DNA of 64,000 bases from positions 310,001 through 374,000 of the forward strand of contig NZ_SOCR01000003.1 of assembly GCF_004364335.1 (NCBI RefSeq), written 5' to 3'. How positions within the stretch are numbered: the first letter of the stretch is position 1; each line of letters begins with the position of its first letter. This document shows, one piece after another, positions 35,229 through 44,400 of this stretch. The notes under the pieces were generated by a model. The model had not been told where the DNA came from and made no database searches. It was given only the letters and a program-made list of their open reading frames with translations. The position numbers were made by a program, and so were the translations under genes. The DNA is from Pseudomonas graminis. GTDB taxonomy: Bacteria > Pseudomonadota > Gammaproteobacteria > Pseudomonadales > Pseudomonadaceae.

Positions 35229-36449
35229 TCATAAAGCGTTTCTCAGGGTTTGCAGGTACGCAACCTGACGGGTGAATTCGCTGCTGGACAGGCGCTGCTC
35301 CGGGCGCGGACGCAATGCCTGGCCGATGCTGCTGGTGGACTGACGCGTCATGCGCGCCAGCGTTTGCCATTGTTCGGTGACGGCCAGGGTTTCAAAGCCG
35401 GGATGCCGTTGCCGGGCGCGACGCAGGATGTCCTGCTGCAGGGCGCGCAACCCGGCGTGCTGACCTTCGCGGCGGAGCATGAAGTCGGCGCTTGCGCGCA
35501 GGTGTTCGCCGAGCTGACGACGGCCGCGCGACAGGATGGGCAGCATCGGGCCATGGCGCATGCCTGCATGCCACAGCGTTGCCATCAGGCACAGCGCCAG
35601 AGCGAGCAGGGCCTGTGGGAAGTATTTCCAGAGCAAGCCGAAGAGGTTGTCATGCTCAGTGCGCAGCACCATCGTGACGGCGCTGTCCTGGCTCAGGTAC
35701 CAGAGCAGCCAGGCATTGTCGTATTCGCCGATGGCATGGGTTTTCCAGAGATCAGCGTCGGTGACGACAGTGATCAATCCAGAGCCGTAGACCATTTGCA
35801 GCAGGTGCGTGGCGTCGGCGCTGTTGGCCCATGACCGTGCATGATCCTCGGGGTCATCCAGATGGAAGGCCGGGTCGAAGCTCATGTACGCGGGGTCGTT
35901 TTCGTTTTGCACGAACAGCCGGGTCAACTCGGGCCACGGCGTTTCGGGGCCTTGAATGTCCGGCGTGTTCAGCGGGATGACCGGTTTGAGCTGTTCGCGC
36001 TGCCGTTCGCGGTCCTGCTCCAGCAGGTCCTGGGTAAGAAATTGATGGATCTGCAATTGATCCAGCAGCAGGTCGCCGCTGCTCCCCTTGGAGGGGTCCC
36101 ACAACCGTTCGGCAACAAACAGAAGGCGGCCGCCTGACCGAACCCAGGCCAGCAAGCGCTTGACCTCTGACGGCGTCATCTTCTCGCGAAAATCCAGCAG
36201 CATGAGCGTTTGTGGCTGCTCCTGGATGTCAGGGAGGGTGGCGAGGGTTTCGGCTGTCTTCACCTGAATGTTGCGCTGACGCAGGAACGTCTGAGCGGCA
36301 AGGTAAGGGTTCGCCATCGCCTCGGGAGAAGGGCCCTGGTCGACGGTTTCCTGATAACGCTCAAGCCGCTTCAGCACAGGCACACTGGCGATGACAATGC
36401 ATGCCAGCATCAGCGCGGCGACCAGCCCGATGACCCAGCGCCGGCTCAT
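35229..36449 (-). CDS. DUF4350 membrane protein
   Basis: A 406-residue protein with an N-terminal helix (WVIGLVAALMLACIVIASV). A periplasmic domain follows with an N-PYLAAQTFLRQ start and GGRLLFVAERLWDP, and there is a second helix near residue 270 (ALLALALCLMATLWH). DUF4350 proteins are found in gene sets with MoxR, DUF58 and DUF4129 partners, with no known biochemical role. The ATG at 36449 overlaps the DUF4129 stop in a TGATG junction. Its own stop is followed by the inserted cyclase region instead of moxR. Confidence 0.8.
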   Translation of the reverse strand: MSRRWVIGLVAALMLACIVIASVPVLKRLERYQETVDQGPSPEAMANPYLAAQTFLRQRNIQVKTAETLATLPDIQEQPQTLMLLDFREKMTPSEVKRLLAWVRSGGRLLFVAERLWDPSKGSSGDLLLDQLQIHQFLTQDLLEQDRERQREQLKPVIPLNTPDIQGPETPWPELTRLFVQNENDPAYMSFDPAFHLDDPEDHARSWANSADATHLLQMVYGSGLITVVTDADLWKTHAIGEYDNAWLLWYLSQDSAVTMVLRTEHDNLFGLLWKYFPQALLALALCLMATLWHAGMRHGPMLPILSRGRRQLGEHLRASADFMLRREGQHAGLRALQQDILRRARQRHPGFETLAVTEQWQTLARMTRQSTSSIGQALRPRPEQRLSSSEFTRQVAYLQTLRNAL

Positions 36450-38092
36450 GCCCCTGCTCCCGGCGCGAACAACTTCCGCCAGCCTGAACACAGCGTCTGT
36501 CGTGCCTGATCCGGCGGCAGCTGATGTCCGTAGGCGAGATTCTGCCAGTGGCGCGTCAGCTCATGGCTGAAGTCATCGAGGGATGACTGCTTGAGCTCCG
36601 CGATACGCGCCAGTATCTGGCCCTCGGTGTCCGCGCTTTTCAGCGGCAACCCGTAATCGGTCAACAGGCGGCTCAGCAGCGCGCGGTAAAGCAGACTCAA
36701 CGCGTCGCGCGGTGACTGCTGCCACAGCCTCTCCGCTGCATCGGCGACATCCGTCGGCAGGGTTTCAGCACGGACTTGCAAACCAAAGAGCTGGTGAGGG
36801 ATGTCTTGCGGTGCGGCTGCCTTGGGTGGGCTTTTACCGACGAAGGTGGCGAACCAGGCGCGATACCGCCAGATCACCCACACGACTATGAGGCCCAGGA
36901 GCGTCCATAACAGTGCCCCGAAAACAGCCGACAGGGTTTTGCCCGCGTTGAGCAGGCCGACGACCAGGCGCGCCAGCCAGCTCGGTGTCTCGGCTGACTG
37001 GGCATCCTGCCTGGCATCGTGCCTGGGCGGAGCGACGCGCCACCCGGACACCGGTTTGGGATTCTTGAACGGCGGTTGTTCAAGCACAGCATGGATGGCG
37101 TTCTGTGACGCCTGGCTGGTCAGCGTCTGATTGAGCAGACGAGGTGAATCGGGCGGTGCCACGTTTTCGTCAGTCTGCGGGTTGTCCAGCGGCGGCAGCG
37201 GGCAGCTGTAGCCCGACTCGCTGGGGATTTCGTCTGCCACGGACGAGTCTGTCATCGACGCGTAAGACGCCGACTCTGCCATGGATGAAGACGGTAGCAA
37301 CGTCAGCGCGAGGACGCCGCCCAGTAAAAACGTCAGTGCGCTGCCGAGCACGCGCTGACGCAGCTTGCGGAAACCCAGTTCGATGTCCCACGCCTCCAAT
37401 GCGGTCCGGCGATTGAGGTACAGCGCAAACCCGCACGACACATACACCGGCCCCCAGACAATCAGGACCAAGGCGTAAAACCCGTTGGTCAGATGCTCCA
37501 GCCAGTTCCACTCACCCTCTACGTCGAGCAGGCTGCGCCAGGACCAGTCGGCTTCGATCTGCGGCGGAATCATGGCGTAGAACAGCACCATCAGGCCGAT
37601 CCAGAAGGTCATTTCAAGGGTGCTGCCCAGCGCGGTCAGCAGACGCGCCGCCCGGGAATCCTTCTGGCCAAGCACGTTAATCCGCTGCGCACGCGCCAAC
37701 CCGTCGAGCCCCTCCAGTTGCTGTACCGGCTGATAGAAGCTGCGGCTAAGGCTCAGACGCCGCCAGGTCAAGCTCGCTATCAACTGCGGTTTGAGTGCGG
37801 ACGCATAGCTTTTCAGCGCCTGACTGAGCGAAGGTGCCGAGTCGAACAGCGCCTGGGACAGAATCAGAAGCGGCAACCGTTCGTAGGCTGGCTTCAGCCA
37901 CCAGAACACGAGCACAGCCACTGACGGGTAATCCCACAGCAGCAGGGTCAGCAGCGCGAAGATCGGCAAGGTGACGATGGCCCAGCTGGTCATCAGCAAG
38001 GCGCGGTGCCGTTGCGCCAGGAGAACGCCCAGGTCGATGGCCTCCCAGGGCGTACGTGGACGTATGACAACGCTGGTGTCAGTCAGGCGCAT
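36446..38092 (-). CDS. DUF4129 multi-pass membrane protein
   Basis: 548 residues with several helices in the first 240 residues, a low-complexity Ser/Pro/Asp-rich periplasmic stretch, another helix (AVFGALLWTLLGLIVVWVIW) and a C-terminal DUF4129 domain (LSLLYRALLSRLLTDYGLPL). DUF4129 domains resemble those found next to transglutaminase-like proteins and MoxR systems. It overlaps SpoIIM by 14 bases upstream and DUF4350 downstream, which places it firmly in the operon. The function is unknown beyond the context. Confidence 0.8.
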   Translation of the reverse strand: MRLTDTSVVIRPRTPWEAIDLGVLLAQRHRALLMTSWAIVTLPIFALLTLLLWDYPSVAVLVFWWLKPAYERLPLLILSQALFDSAPSLSQALKSYASALKPQLIASLTWRRLSLSRSFYQPVQQLEGLDGLARAQRINVLGQKDSRAARLLTALGSTLEMTFWIGLMVLFYAMIPPQIEADWSWRSLLDVEGEWNWLEHLTNGFYALVLIVWGPVYVSCGFALYLNRRTALEAWDIELGFRKLRQRVLGSALTFLLGGVLALTLLPSSSMAESASYASMTDSSVADEIPSESGYSCPLPPLDNPQTDENVAPPDSPRLLNQTLTSQASQNAIHAVLEQPPFKNPKPVSGWRVAPPRHDARQDAQSAETPSWLARLVVGLLNAGKTLSAVFGALLWTLLGLIVVWVIWRYRAWFATFVGKSPPKAAAPQDIPHQLFGLQVRAETLPTDVADAAERLWQQSPRDALSLLYRALLSRLLTDYGLPLKSADTEGQILARIAELKQSSLDDFSHELTRHWQNLAYGHQLPPDQARQTLCSGWRKLFAPGAGA

Positions 38093-39059
38093 GGGGCGTC
38101 CGTCCAGCGAGAGTCAGGTAGGCGCCGACCAGCAGCCACAAAGCAGCGCCCACCCCGTATTTGGCCGCCGCTGGCGGCCAGCTCATCGACGACCAGTACG
38201 CTTCAATAAATGCAGCGATGAGCAGGAACATCATGACCCCGCCAACCAGTCGCACGCTGATCCGGGCGGCGCGGCGAAGCGCCTCGCCTCGCCGCAGGCT
38301 ACCGGGAGCGACCAGCGCCCATCCGAGTTTCAGCCCCGCCGCACCCGCCAGCATGATGCCGTTCAGCTCGAAGGCGCTGTGCCCGACCACGAACGGCCAG
38401 AAGGTTTCGCCCATGCCTGCGTCAGTGAGATGGCCTGCAACCGCGCCAATCATCAGCCCGTTGAAGAACAGAAAAAACAGACTGCCGACGCCGAAGAACA
38501 GGCCGCTGGCGAAGGTCTGGAAAGCAATGCCGACGTTGTGCATCACGTAGTAACCGAACATCAGCCAGTCAGTACTCGACGCGCGCTCGGCTGTCTGCCC
38601 GATGCGCCGTGCAGCGGGCTCGTACATCGCGTGCATTTGGGCAACATCGGCCGGGCTGACGACGCTGTACACCAGATCCGGATAGCCGTAGACCAGCAGC
38701 GCCATGAGCGTCAGGCTTCCGAAAAACAGCAGGCCGGCAAGGCCGACCCATCGCCATTCGGCACGCACCAGCCGCGGAAAGTCCGCCAGCACAAAGCTCA
38801 GCAACTGCGCAGTGAACCGGCTTCGGTGGCGATACAACTGCTGGTGGCCGCGCATCGCAAGCTGTTGCAGTTGTTCGACCAGATAACGGGCGTAGCCACG
38901 GTCAATCGCTAGCGCCAGGTGTTGGCAGATCCGACGGTATTCGCGGCTGAAGCCCGCGCCGGATTCGCTTTTGCCGCGACTCCCTTCCAGCGCCTCAAGG
39001 CGCGTCGCAAAACGCTGCCAGTCTTCTGCGTGACGTTGTTCGAACAGGCTCTGTTTCAT
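38079..39059 (-). CDS. SpoIIM-like (DUF95) membrane protein
   Basis: A 326-residue protein of the stage II sporulation M / DUF95 family, with about five hydrophobic segments (LAGLLFFGSLTLMALLVYGY, LFFGVGSLFFLFFNGLMIG and others) and an EALEGSRGKSESG N-terminal part. In non-sporulating bacteria these genes accompany RDD and MoxR genes; a role in membrane curvature or protein assembly has been suggested but not shown. The ATG overlaps the RDD gene stop (ATGA). Confidence 0.83.
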   Translation of the reverse strand: MKQSLFEQRHAEDWQRFATRLEALEGSRGKSESGAGFSREYRRICQHLALAIDRGYARYLVEQLQQLAMRGHQQLYRHRSRFTAQLLSFVLADFPRLVRAEWRWVGLAGLLFFGSLTLMALLVYGYPDLVYSVVSPADVAQMHAMYEPAARRIGQTAERASSTDWLMFGYYVMHNVGIAFQTFASGLFFGVGSLFFLFFNGLMIGAVAGHLTDAGMGETFWPFVVGHSAFELNGIMLAGAAGLKLGWALVAPGSLRRGEALRRAARISVRLVGGVMMFLLIAAFIEAYWSSMSWPPAAAKYGVGAALWLLVGAYLTLAGRTPHAPD

Positions 39060-39793
39060 GATGAACCGGCCAGGCTGCGGGCAATGCCATTCAATTGCTG
39101 GACCGGAGAGTGCGGATCTGGCGAGGTAGCCAGCTGCAACGGCTGCGTGACGATTGCGGCGAGCTCCTGAGCCCTCGCCGGAGAAAGTGTGCCGTGTCGC
39201 TCGGCAAAGGCTTGCAGGGTGCGCTGCTCCTCCAGCGAGAGGGGCAGCGGCGGATTGATCGCAGTGGCTTCAGCCAGTGGCGGTCGTTGCGGGGGTAGAT
39301 CTCGATAGATGACCAGCGTGCCGGCCGCCAGATCCCCAAGTCGTTTGAACAGCGGGTGCTGCAAACAGGTGAACCCGCCAACGCAGTAGCCAAAGGGCAA
39401 CATGTCGACGAAACGCAGCAGGTTGCGCAGCACTGAAGCCGACCAGCCGATCGGCGTGCCGTCATCGTGAATGACCCGCAGCCCCATGATCTGTTTGCCC
39501 GGAGTGCGGCCCTGATGCAGCACCTCGAAAAGCACCATGTAACCCCAGGTCCCGAGAAACAGCGCGAGCATGAACAGTCCGGTGCCGAAGTCGCCCAGTG
39601 TTCCCAGCACAAAAAACAGCGCACCCAGCAATACACCACGAATCGCCAGGTCGATGCCGAAAGCAATTGAGCGGGACATTAAACCGGCGGGGCGCAGGAT
39701 GAGGTCTATGCCCTCGGGCGTTTCCATGCGAACACGGGTGTCCAGCAGGGCAAGCGGTGCAGCACATCCGGGCTCTGCATGGGAAAGGGACAT
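39056..39793 (-). CDS. RDD-family membrane protein
   Basis: A 245-residue RDD protein. LMSRSIAFGIDLAIRGVLLG holds the Arg and Asp residues that give the family its name, and QGRTPGKQIMGLRVIHDDG and LLRFVDMLP follow. Three membrane helices are visible, with a hydrophilic C terminus. It is the first gene of the RDD - SpoIIM - DUF4129 - DUF4350 operon. The ATG at 39793 has a weak ribosome site; the downstream in-frame Met at RMETPEG is less likely. RDD proteins are proposed transporters, but the substrate here is unknown. Confidence 0.83.
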   Translation of the reverse strand: MSLSHAEPGCAAPLALLDTRVRMETPEGIDLILRPAGLMSRSIAFGIDLAIRGVLLGALFFVLGTLGDFGTGLFMLALFLGTWGYMVLFEVLHQGRTPGKQIMGLRVIHDDGTPIGWSASVLRNLLRFVDMLPFGYCVGGFTCLQHPLFKRLGDLAAGTLVIYRDLPPQRPPLAEATAINPPLPLSLEEQRTLQAFAERHGTLSPARAQELAAIVTQPLQLATSPDPHSPVQQLNGIARSLAGSS

Positions 39794-40028
39794 AAGAAAA
39801 GGTACGCCGGTGAAAGAGGTTTGATGCTAGCCACGCCTGAGTGGGTAAGCAACAGGATGATTCTGGACAATGTGTGAGAAGAGTCCTGTTACAACTTGCT
39901 GGCCATCGACAGCCGCCACTTTCGCACGAACTGTGTCGCAGTATCCCGGGCCATGGGGTGTCTTCGCTGGCGTCAGACGGGCAAGGGCATCTGTTAAACT
40001 CGGCCGGTCTTTTGTTCAGGATCAGCCC

Positions 40029-41459
40029 GTGACTTCCAGCATCTTCTGGTACGACTACGAAACCACCGGGATCAATCCACGCAACGACCGGCCGCTGCAA
40101 GTGGCGGGCATTCGTACGGACGATCAGCTCAACGAGATCGGCGAGCCGATCAACCTCTATTGCCAGCCCGGCGATGACATTCTGCCCCATCCGGCGGCGT
40201 GTCTGGTGACAGGCATCACGCCTGACCGGCTCGCGGAAAAGGGGTTGTGTGAAGCGGATTTCATGACGCGATTGCACGCCGAGATGTCTCTTCCCGGTAC
40301 CTGCAGCGCGGGTTACAACACGTTGCGTTTTGACGATGAGATGACCCGCTACAGTTTTTACCGAAACTTCTTCGATCCCTACGCCCGCGAATGGCAGAGC
40401 GGTAATAGCCGTTGGGATCTGATCGATGTGGTGCGCACGGCTTATGCATTGCGTCCGGAGGGCATTGTCTGGCCGCAGGAAGAGGGCCGGGTGACGCTGA
40501 AACTCGAGCGGCTGACGGCGGCAAACGGGATCGATCATGGCCATGCCCACGACGCGCTCTCCGATGTCCGCGCAACCATCGCTCTGGCGCGGCTGGTGCG
40601 CGATAAACAACCCAAACTTTACGATTATCTTTTTGAATTGCGCTTCAAGCACAAGGTGCAGGATCAGATTCGATTGATGCAGCCGCTTGTGCATATATCG
40701 GGTCGGTTTTCCGCGGCGCGAAGTTATGTGAGCGTTGTACTCCCGCTGGCCTGGCATCCGGTCAACCGAAATGCATTGATTGTCTGTGACCTGTTCCACG
40801 ACCACAGCCCGTTGCTGGATGAAGACGGCGAGACCTTGCGTCAGCGTCTATATACCCGTCGCGAAGATCTGCTCGAAGGCCAGCTCCCCGTTCCGCTCAA
40901 ATTGCTGCATGTTAATAAATGCCCGGTCATTGCCCCATTGAGCGTCCTTCGCGAGGAGGACCGTGAGCGCCTGCAACTGGACATGGGTGTTTATAAAACG
41001 CGCGTCGCTGCATTGAATGAAGGCCAGGCGATTTGGCAGGACAAGTTGAAAAGCGTGTACGCCAACGACAACTTCGCTGCCAGTGCGGATCCGGAACAGC
41101 AGTTATACGATGGCTTCATCAATGATAGGGACCGTCGACTCTGCGAGCAGGTGCGAATTGCCGAGCCGCAGCAGCTGGCTACCGATGTCTGGCCCTTCGA
41201 TGATCCCCGACTGCCTGAGTTATTATTCCGCTATCGCGCCCGCAACTTTGCCGAAACCCTGAGTGTTGACGAACAACAACGCTGGTTGGCGTTTTGTCAG
41301 TTGCGCCTGAGCGACCCTCAGGCCGGCGCGCCCATTACGCTCAAGGCATTCAGCCGTGCGCTGGTCGAGCTCTCACTGAAGGCCACGCCCGAGCAACTCA
41401 AGGTGCTCGCCCAATGGCAGGAATACTCTCTGGTATTGAAACAGCGTCTGGGGCTTTAA
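40029..41459 (+). CDS. sbcB: Exodeoxyribonuclease I
   Basis: A 476-residue 3'-5' exonuclease specific for single-stranded DNA, acting in recombination and mismatch repair. The DEDDh active site is visible: FWYDYETTG (Asp, Glu) at the N terminus, a middle Asp in RWDLIDVVR, and HDALSDVRATI (His and Asp). The SH3-like and C-terminal helical domains follow. The start is a GTG at 40029 preceded by AGGA; upstream in-frame codons look non-coding. It stands alone and ends in a terminator shared with mvaT. Confidence 0.94.
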   Translation: MTSSIFWYDYETTGINPRNDRPLQVAGIRTDDQLNEIGEPINLYCQPGDDILPHPAACLVTGITPDRLAEKGLCEADFMTRLHAEMSLPGTCSAGYNTLRFDDEMTRYSFYRNFFDPYAREWQSGNSRWDLIDVVRTAYALRPEGIVWPQEEGRVTLKLERLTAANGIDHGHAHDALSDVRATIALARLVRDKQPKLYDYLFELRFKHKVQDQIRLMQPLVHISGRFSAARSYVSVVLPLAWHPVNRNALIVCDLFHDHSPLLDEDGETLRQRLYTRREDLLEGQLPVPLKLLHVNKCPVIAPLSVLREEDRERLQLDMGVYKTRVAALNEGQAIWQDKLKSVYANDNFAASADPEQQLYDGFINDRDRRLCEQVRIAEPQQLATDVWPFDDPRLPELLFRYRARNFAETLSVDEQQRWLAFCQLRLSDPQAGAPITLKAFSRALVELSLKATPEQLKVLAQWQEYSLVLKQRLGL

Positions 41460-41485
41460 GCGAAGACGGGTAAATGGCAGGCAAT

Positions 41486-41515
41486 AAAAAACGCCAGCAT
41501 TGCTGGCGTCTTTTT
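41486..41515. terminator. Bidirectional terminator between sbcB and mvaT
   Basis: The stem ACGCCAG / CTGGCGT (41491-41497 and 41503-41509) has a 5-base loop, with an A-run on the left and T5 on the right. It lies between the convergent sbcB and mvaT ends. Confidence 0.88.
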
Positions 41516-41558
41516 GGGTCGAACATCTCTGCGCGACGGCTGACTCAAAGCTCGGGAA

Positions 41559-41936
41559 TTAACCCAGCAGAGTTGCCCAGCCTTCAACCTCGTCGCCGCC
41601 CCACTTGGCTTTCCACTCTTTCAGCGTCTTGTGGTTGCCGCCTTTGGTTTCGATGATTTCACCGTTGTGCGGGTTCTTGTATTGCTTGACCTTGCGAGCG
41701 CGCTTGGTGCCGACCGGCTTTACAGCAGCGCCACGTGGCGCCTTCATTTTGGACTCTGGGTCCAGCAGCGCGATGATGTCACGCAGGGATTTCTGATATT
41801 CGCCCATCAACGTGCGCAGTTTGCCTTCAAACTCAAGTTCTTTCTGCAGTTTGTCGTCTTGTTGCAGATTTTGCAGGCGGGCTTGCAGTTCTTTGATGGC
41901 TTCTTCTGTTGCGCGGTATTCGTTGATCAGTGACAT
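41559..41936 (-). CDS. mvaT: MvaT-family H-NS-like xenogeneic silencer
   Basis: A 125-residue protein matching MvaT/MvaU of Pseudomonas. The N-terminal coiled coil (about residues 8-60) mediates dimer and higher-order assembly. A linker KPVGTKRARKVKQYKNPHNGE follows, then the DNA-binding end with KGGNHKTLKEWKAKWG. These proteins bind AT-rich DNA and silence acquired genes, so the AT-richer RHS companion genes here are plausible targets. The ATG follows AGGTAA. Pseudomonas often has several paralogues; mvaT is my best symbol. Confidence 0.9.
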   Translation of the reverse strand: MSLINEYRATEEAIKELQARLQNLQQDDKLQKELEFEGKLRTLMGEYQKSLRDIIALLDPESKMKAPRGAAVKPVGTKRARKVKQYKNPHNGEIIETKGGNHKTLKEWKAKWGGDEVEGWATLLG

Positions 41937-42283
41937 GGGGGTTACCTATGTTGTGATGGGCATGATGCGATGGGCGCATAATAATCAGAGTGTTTGCGCA
42001 AGTAAACATTTAAGAAAAGTTTTATCCGTAGCATTTTGAAATAGCCTCGGACATACCGTCGATTTACATTCAAACGTCGCGTTAAAGAACGCCAATGGTC
42101 CCGGAGTTTTGAGTGATGTATCTGGCGTCGTGTTTCCGTCGCCGATGAACCGGTCCGGCACTTACGTGTTACTCCTCGCAGGGTGCGCTTTTTTGCCGCC
42201 TGAAATGAGCGGCAGACGGGTACTGCACAGTCCTCAGGTAATCGCTAGAATGGCGGCCTTTGCGAAGTTCTGGAGTTTTTCAC
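41937..42283. other. Divergent mvaT / purU intergenic region
   Basis: About 347 bases. The mvaT-proximal part (41975-42050) is AT-rich (ATAATAATCAGAG, TTTAAGAAAAGTTTTAT) and is probably the mvaT promoter, plausibly with MvaT autoregulation. The purU half is GC-rich, with TGGAG before its ATG. No gene is supported. Confidence 0.45.
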
Positions 42284-43135
42284 ATGCGCACTTTTCGTCT
42301 GGTGATTGCTTGCCCGGACCGTGTCGGTATCGTTGCCAAGGTCAGTAACTTTCTGGCGTCGTACAACGGCTGGATTACCGAAGCGAGCCATCACTCTGAC
42401 AACCTCAGCGGCTGGTTTTTCATGCGCCATGAAATGCGCGCCGATACCCTGCCTTTCGACCTCGAAGGTTTCCGCGAGGCCTTTGCGCCCATCGCCGAAG
42501 AGTTTTCGATGGACTGGCGCATTACCGATTCCGCGCAGAAAAAGCGCGTCGTACTCATGGCAAGCCGGGAATCCCATTGTCTGGCCGACCTGTTGCACCG
42601 CTGGCACAGTGATGAACTGGACTGCGAGATCGCCTGCGTGATTTCCAATCACCAGGACCTGCGCAGCATGGTCGAATGGCACAACATTCCTTATTACCAC
42701 GTGCCGGTTGATCCGAAAGACAAAGAGCCAGCTTTCGCCGAAGTCTCGCGTCTGGTCAAACACCACGAAGCCGACGTTGTTGTGCTGGCGCGTTACATGC
42801 AGATCCTGCCGCCGCAACTGTGCCGGGAATACGCGCACCAGGTCATCAACATTCACCACAGCTTCCTGCCTTCGTTTGTTGGCGCCAAGCCGTATCACCA
42901 GGCGTCACTGCGCGGCGTGAAACTGATCGGCGCTACTTGCCACTATGTCACCGAAGAACTGGACGCCGGCCCGATCATCGAGCAGGACGTGGTGCGCGTC
43001 AGCCATCGCGACAGCATCGAGAACATGGTGCGTTTCGGTCGCGACGTGGAAAAGATGGTGCTCGCTCGCGGCCTGCGCGCGCACCTGGAAGACCGCGTGC
43101 TGGTGCATGACAACAAGACAGTGGTCTTTGATTAA
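42284..43135 (+). CDS. purU: Formyltetrahydrofolate deformylase
   Basis: A 283-residue enzyme that hydrolyses 10-formyl-THF to THF and formate, balancing one-carbon pools. An ACT domain (LVIACPDRVGIVAKVSNFLA, residues 5-24) precedes the formyltransferase-like domain with NIHHSFLPSFVGAKPYHQA and an HxSxxP-type active site, followed by GATCHYVTEELDAGPIIEQ. The ATG at 42284 follows TGGAG. Pseudomonas genomes usually carry several purU copies, and this looks like a complete one. Confidence 0.94.
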   Translation: MRTFRLVIACPDRVGIVAKVSNFLASYNGWITEASHHSDNLSGWFFMRHEMRADTLPFDLEGFREAFAPIAEEFSMDWRITDSAQKKRVVLMASRESHCLADLLHRWHSDELDCEIACVISNHQDLRSMVEWHNIPYYHVPVDPKDKEPAFAEVSRLVKHHEADVVVLARYMQILPPQLCREYAHQVINIHHSFLPSFVGAKPYHQASLRGVKLIGATCHYVTEELDAGPIIEQDVVRVSHRDSIENMVRFGRDVEKMVLARGLRAHLEDRVLVHDNKTVVFD

Positions 43136-43155
43136 GCAGTGATGAAGCAGCTTCG

Positions 43156-43182
43156 GTGTGCCGCTGAAATCCAGCGGCACAC
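43156..43182. terminator. Perfect hairpin after purU
   Basis: An 11-base perfect stem GTGTGCCGCTG / CAGCGGCACAC with a 5-base loop starts 20 bases after the purU stop. No T-run follows, so termination would be weak or factor-dependent; it may instead protect the purU mRNA 3' end. It lies before a small downstream gene. Confidence 0.55.
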
Positions 43183-43239
43183 TGCAATGCGTTTGTGTCC
43201 GGACCACCAGGCGTCTATGGCAAGAAAGGCGGAATCAAC

Positions 43240-43428
43240 ATGACCGACCCCCTCGACAAAGCCACCTCCAAAGCCCCGCCGACCCTTGGCGAGGGATGCC
43301 TGAGCCGTTACGACGTCGACGCCATGTCGCCAGAAGACGGCACGGACTTCGAGGGCGCCGAAGCGTTATGGAAAGAACTGACGTCTGCCGAGCAGCGAGA
43401 CGAATCAGACAGTCTTGATCCGCAGTAA
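43240..43428 (+). CDS. Small acidic hypothetical protein
   Basis: A 62-residue acidic protein (MTDPLDKATSK at the start, many Asp/Glu, LWKELTSAEQRDE near the end). The ATG at 43240 follows AAGGCGGAA at a good distance, which supports translation. I recognise no domain. Its last 24 bases overlap the 3' end of the convergent flippase-like gene. Coding is moderately likely on ribosome site and composition alone. Confidence 0.55.
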   Translation: MTDPLDKATSKAPPTLGEGCLSRYDVDAMSPEDGTDFEGAEALWKELTSAEQRDESDSLDPQ

Positions 43429-44400
43429 CTTGTTCAACAGGGGGCGCCCGACCATCAACAGGAACACCGGACCGCCCGCGACCAGATAGAAGTAATAGGT
43501 GACGATCCGCCAGATCAGGATCGCCGCCGCTGCCGTCGACTTGCCCACCATCGGCGCCAACAAGGCCGCCGACGTCAATTCCGCTGCTCCGGCACCGCCC
43601 GGCGACAGGCTGAACTGGCCGGCACTCAGCGACAGCATTTGCACCAGAAACGTCCACGCCCAGTCGATATTCACGCCCAACCCTTGCAGCGCCAGGTACA
43701 GCACGCTGTAACGCAAACTCCAGTGCACGCAGGTCAGCGCAAACACTTGCAGCAGTATGCGGTGGGGCATCTTCCAGGTTTCAGCCAGCGCGTCGCGAAA
43801 ATGCAGCAGCTTGCGCGCCCAGCGAATACGCGTGGTGTTCTTGCGTTTCAGGCGTTTGAGCATCCGACCGTTGAACAGAATGATGCGTCGGTGATACCGC
43901 GCGAAACCGGCGCAGGCGCAAAGCCCGGCGCCGATCAGCAAGGCGCTGGCAATGAGCATCCATTCAAGGTTTTCGCTGAGCTGGTGGAACACCGCGTAAA
44001 TCAGGATGCCGATCAAGGCGAGGAGAAAAAACACCAGATCCATCAGTTGGTCGGTGGCGAAGGCCGCTGTGCTTTTCGCAGGGCCAATGCCGCTGCGCGA
44101 CAGCAGTGCCACCAGCGTCAACGGGGCGCCGCTGCCACCGGGCGTTGCGCAGTAAGCAAACTCGGTCGCCATTACCACAGCGAGGCTTTTGCGCATGCCG
44201 AGCCCGCTGGCGGCGTCGCCGAGTAACAGGCGCAGGCGCATCGTGTTCATGCACCAGCCCACCAGCACCATGACGAACATGCCGATCAGGAGCATTACCG
44301 GGAAATTGCGCAGGCGATGAAACATGTCCGCGCCGCCCATGAAGAACGGAATCAGCAGCGCGAGTATCAGTGCTGCTGCGAGCCAGCCAAGTCGCCTCAC
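43405..44400 (-). CDS. MprF/AglD-type flippase-like membrane protein (UPF0104)
   Basis: A 331-residue protein with eight or so helices. It matches the membrane part of lysylphosphatidylglycerol synthases (YbhN family), with the TEFAYCATPGGSGAPLTLVAL segment and a late LSLSAGQFSLSPGGAGAAE. It lacks the lysyltransferase domain, so it likely moves a lipid or glycolipid rather than synthesising lysyl-PG. The start overlaps the deacetylase gene stop (ATGA), making it the last gene of a glycosyltransferase - deacetylase - flippase operon. Confidence 0.84.
   Translation of the reverse strand: MRRLGWLAAALILALLIPFFMGGADMFHRLRNFPVMLLIGMFVMVLVGWCMNTMRLRLLLGDAASGLGMRKSLAVVMATEFAYCATPGGSGAPLTLVALLSRSGIGPAKSTAAFATDQLMDLVFFLLALIGILIYAVFHQLSENLEWMLIASALLIGAGLCACAGFARYHRRIILFNGRMLKRLKRKNTTRIRWARKLLHFRDALAETWKMPHRILLQVFALTCVHWSLRYSVLYLALQGLGVNIDWAWTFLVQMLSLSAGQFSLSPGGAGAAELTSAALLAPMVGKSTAAAAILIWRIVTYYFYLVAGGPVFLLMVGRPLLNKLLRIKTV

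Noticed and set aside
43156..43182. Riboswitch or second gene signal after purU
   Set aside because: It is only a simple hairpin with no conserved aptamer-like elements, so it is recorded as a 3' structure.
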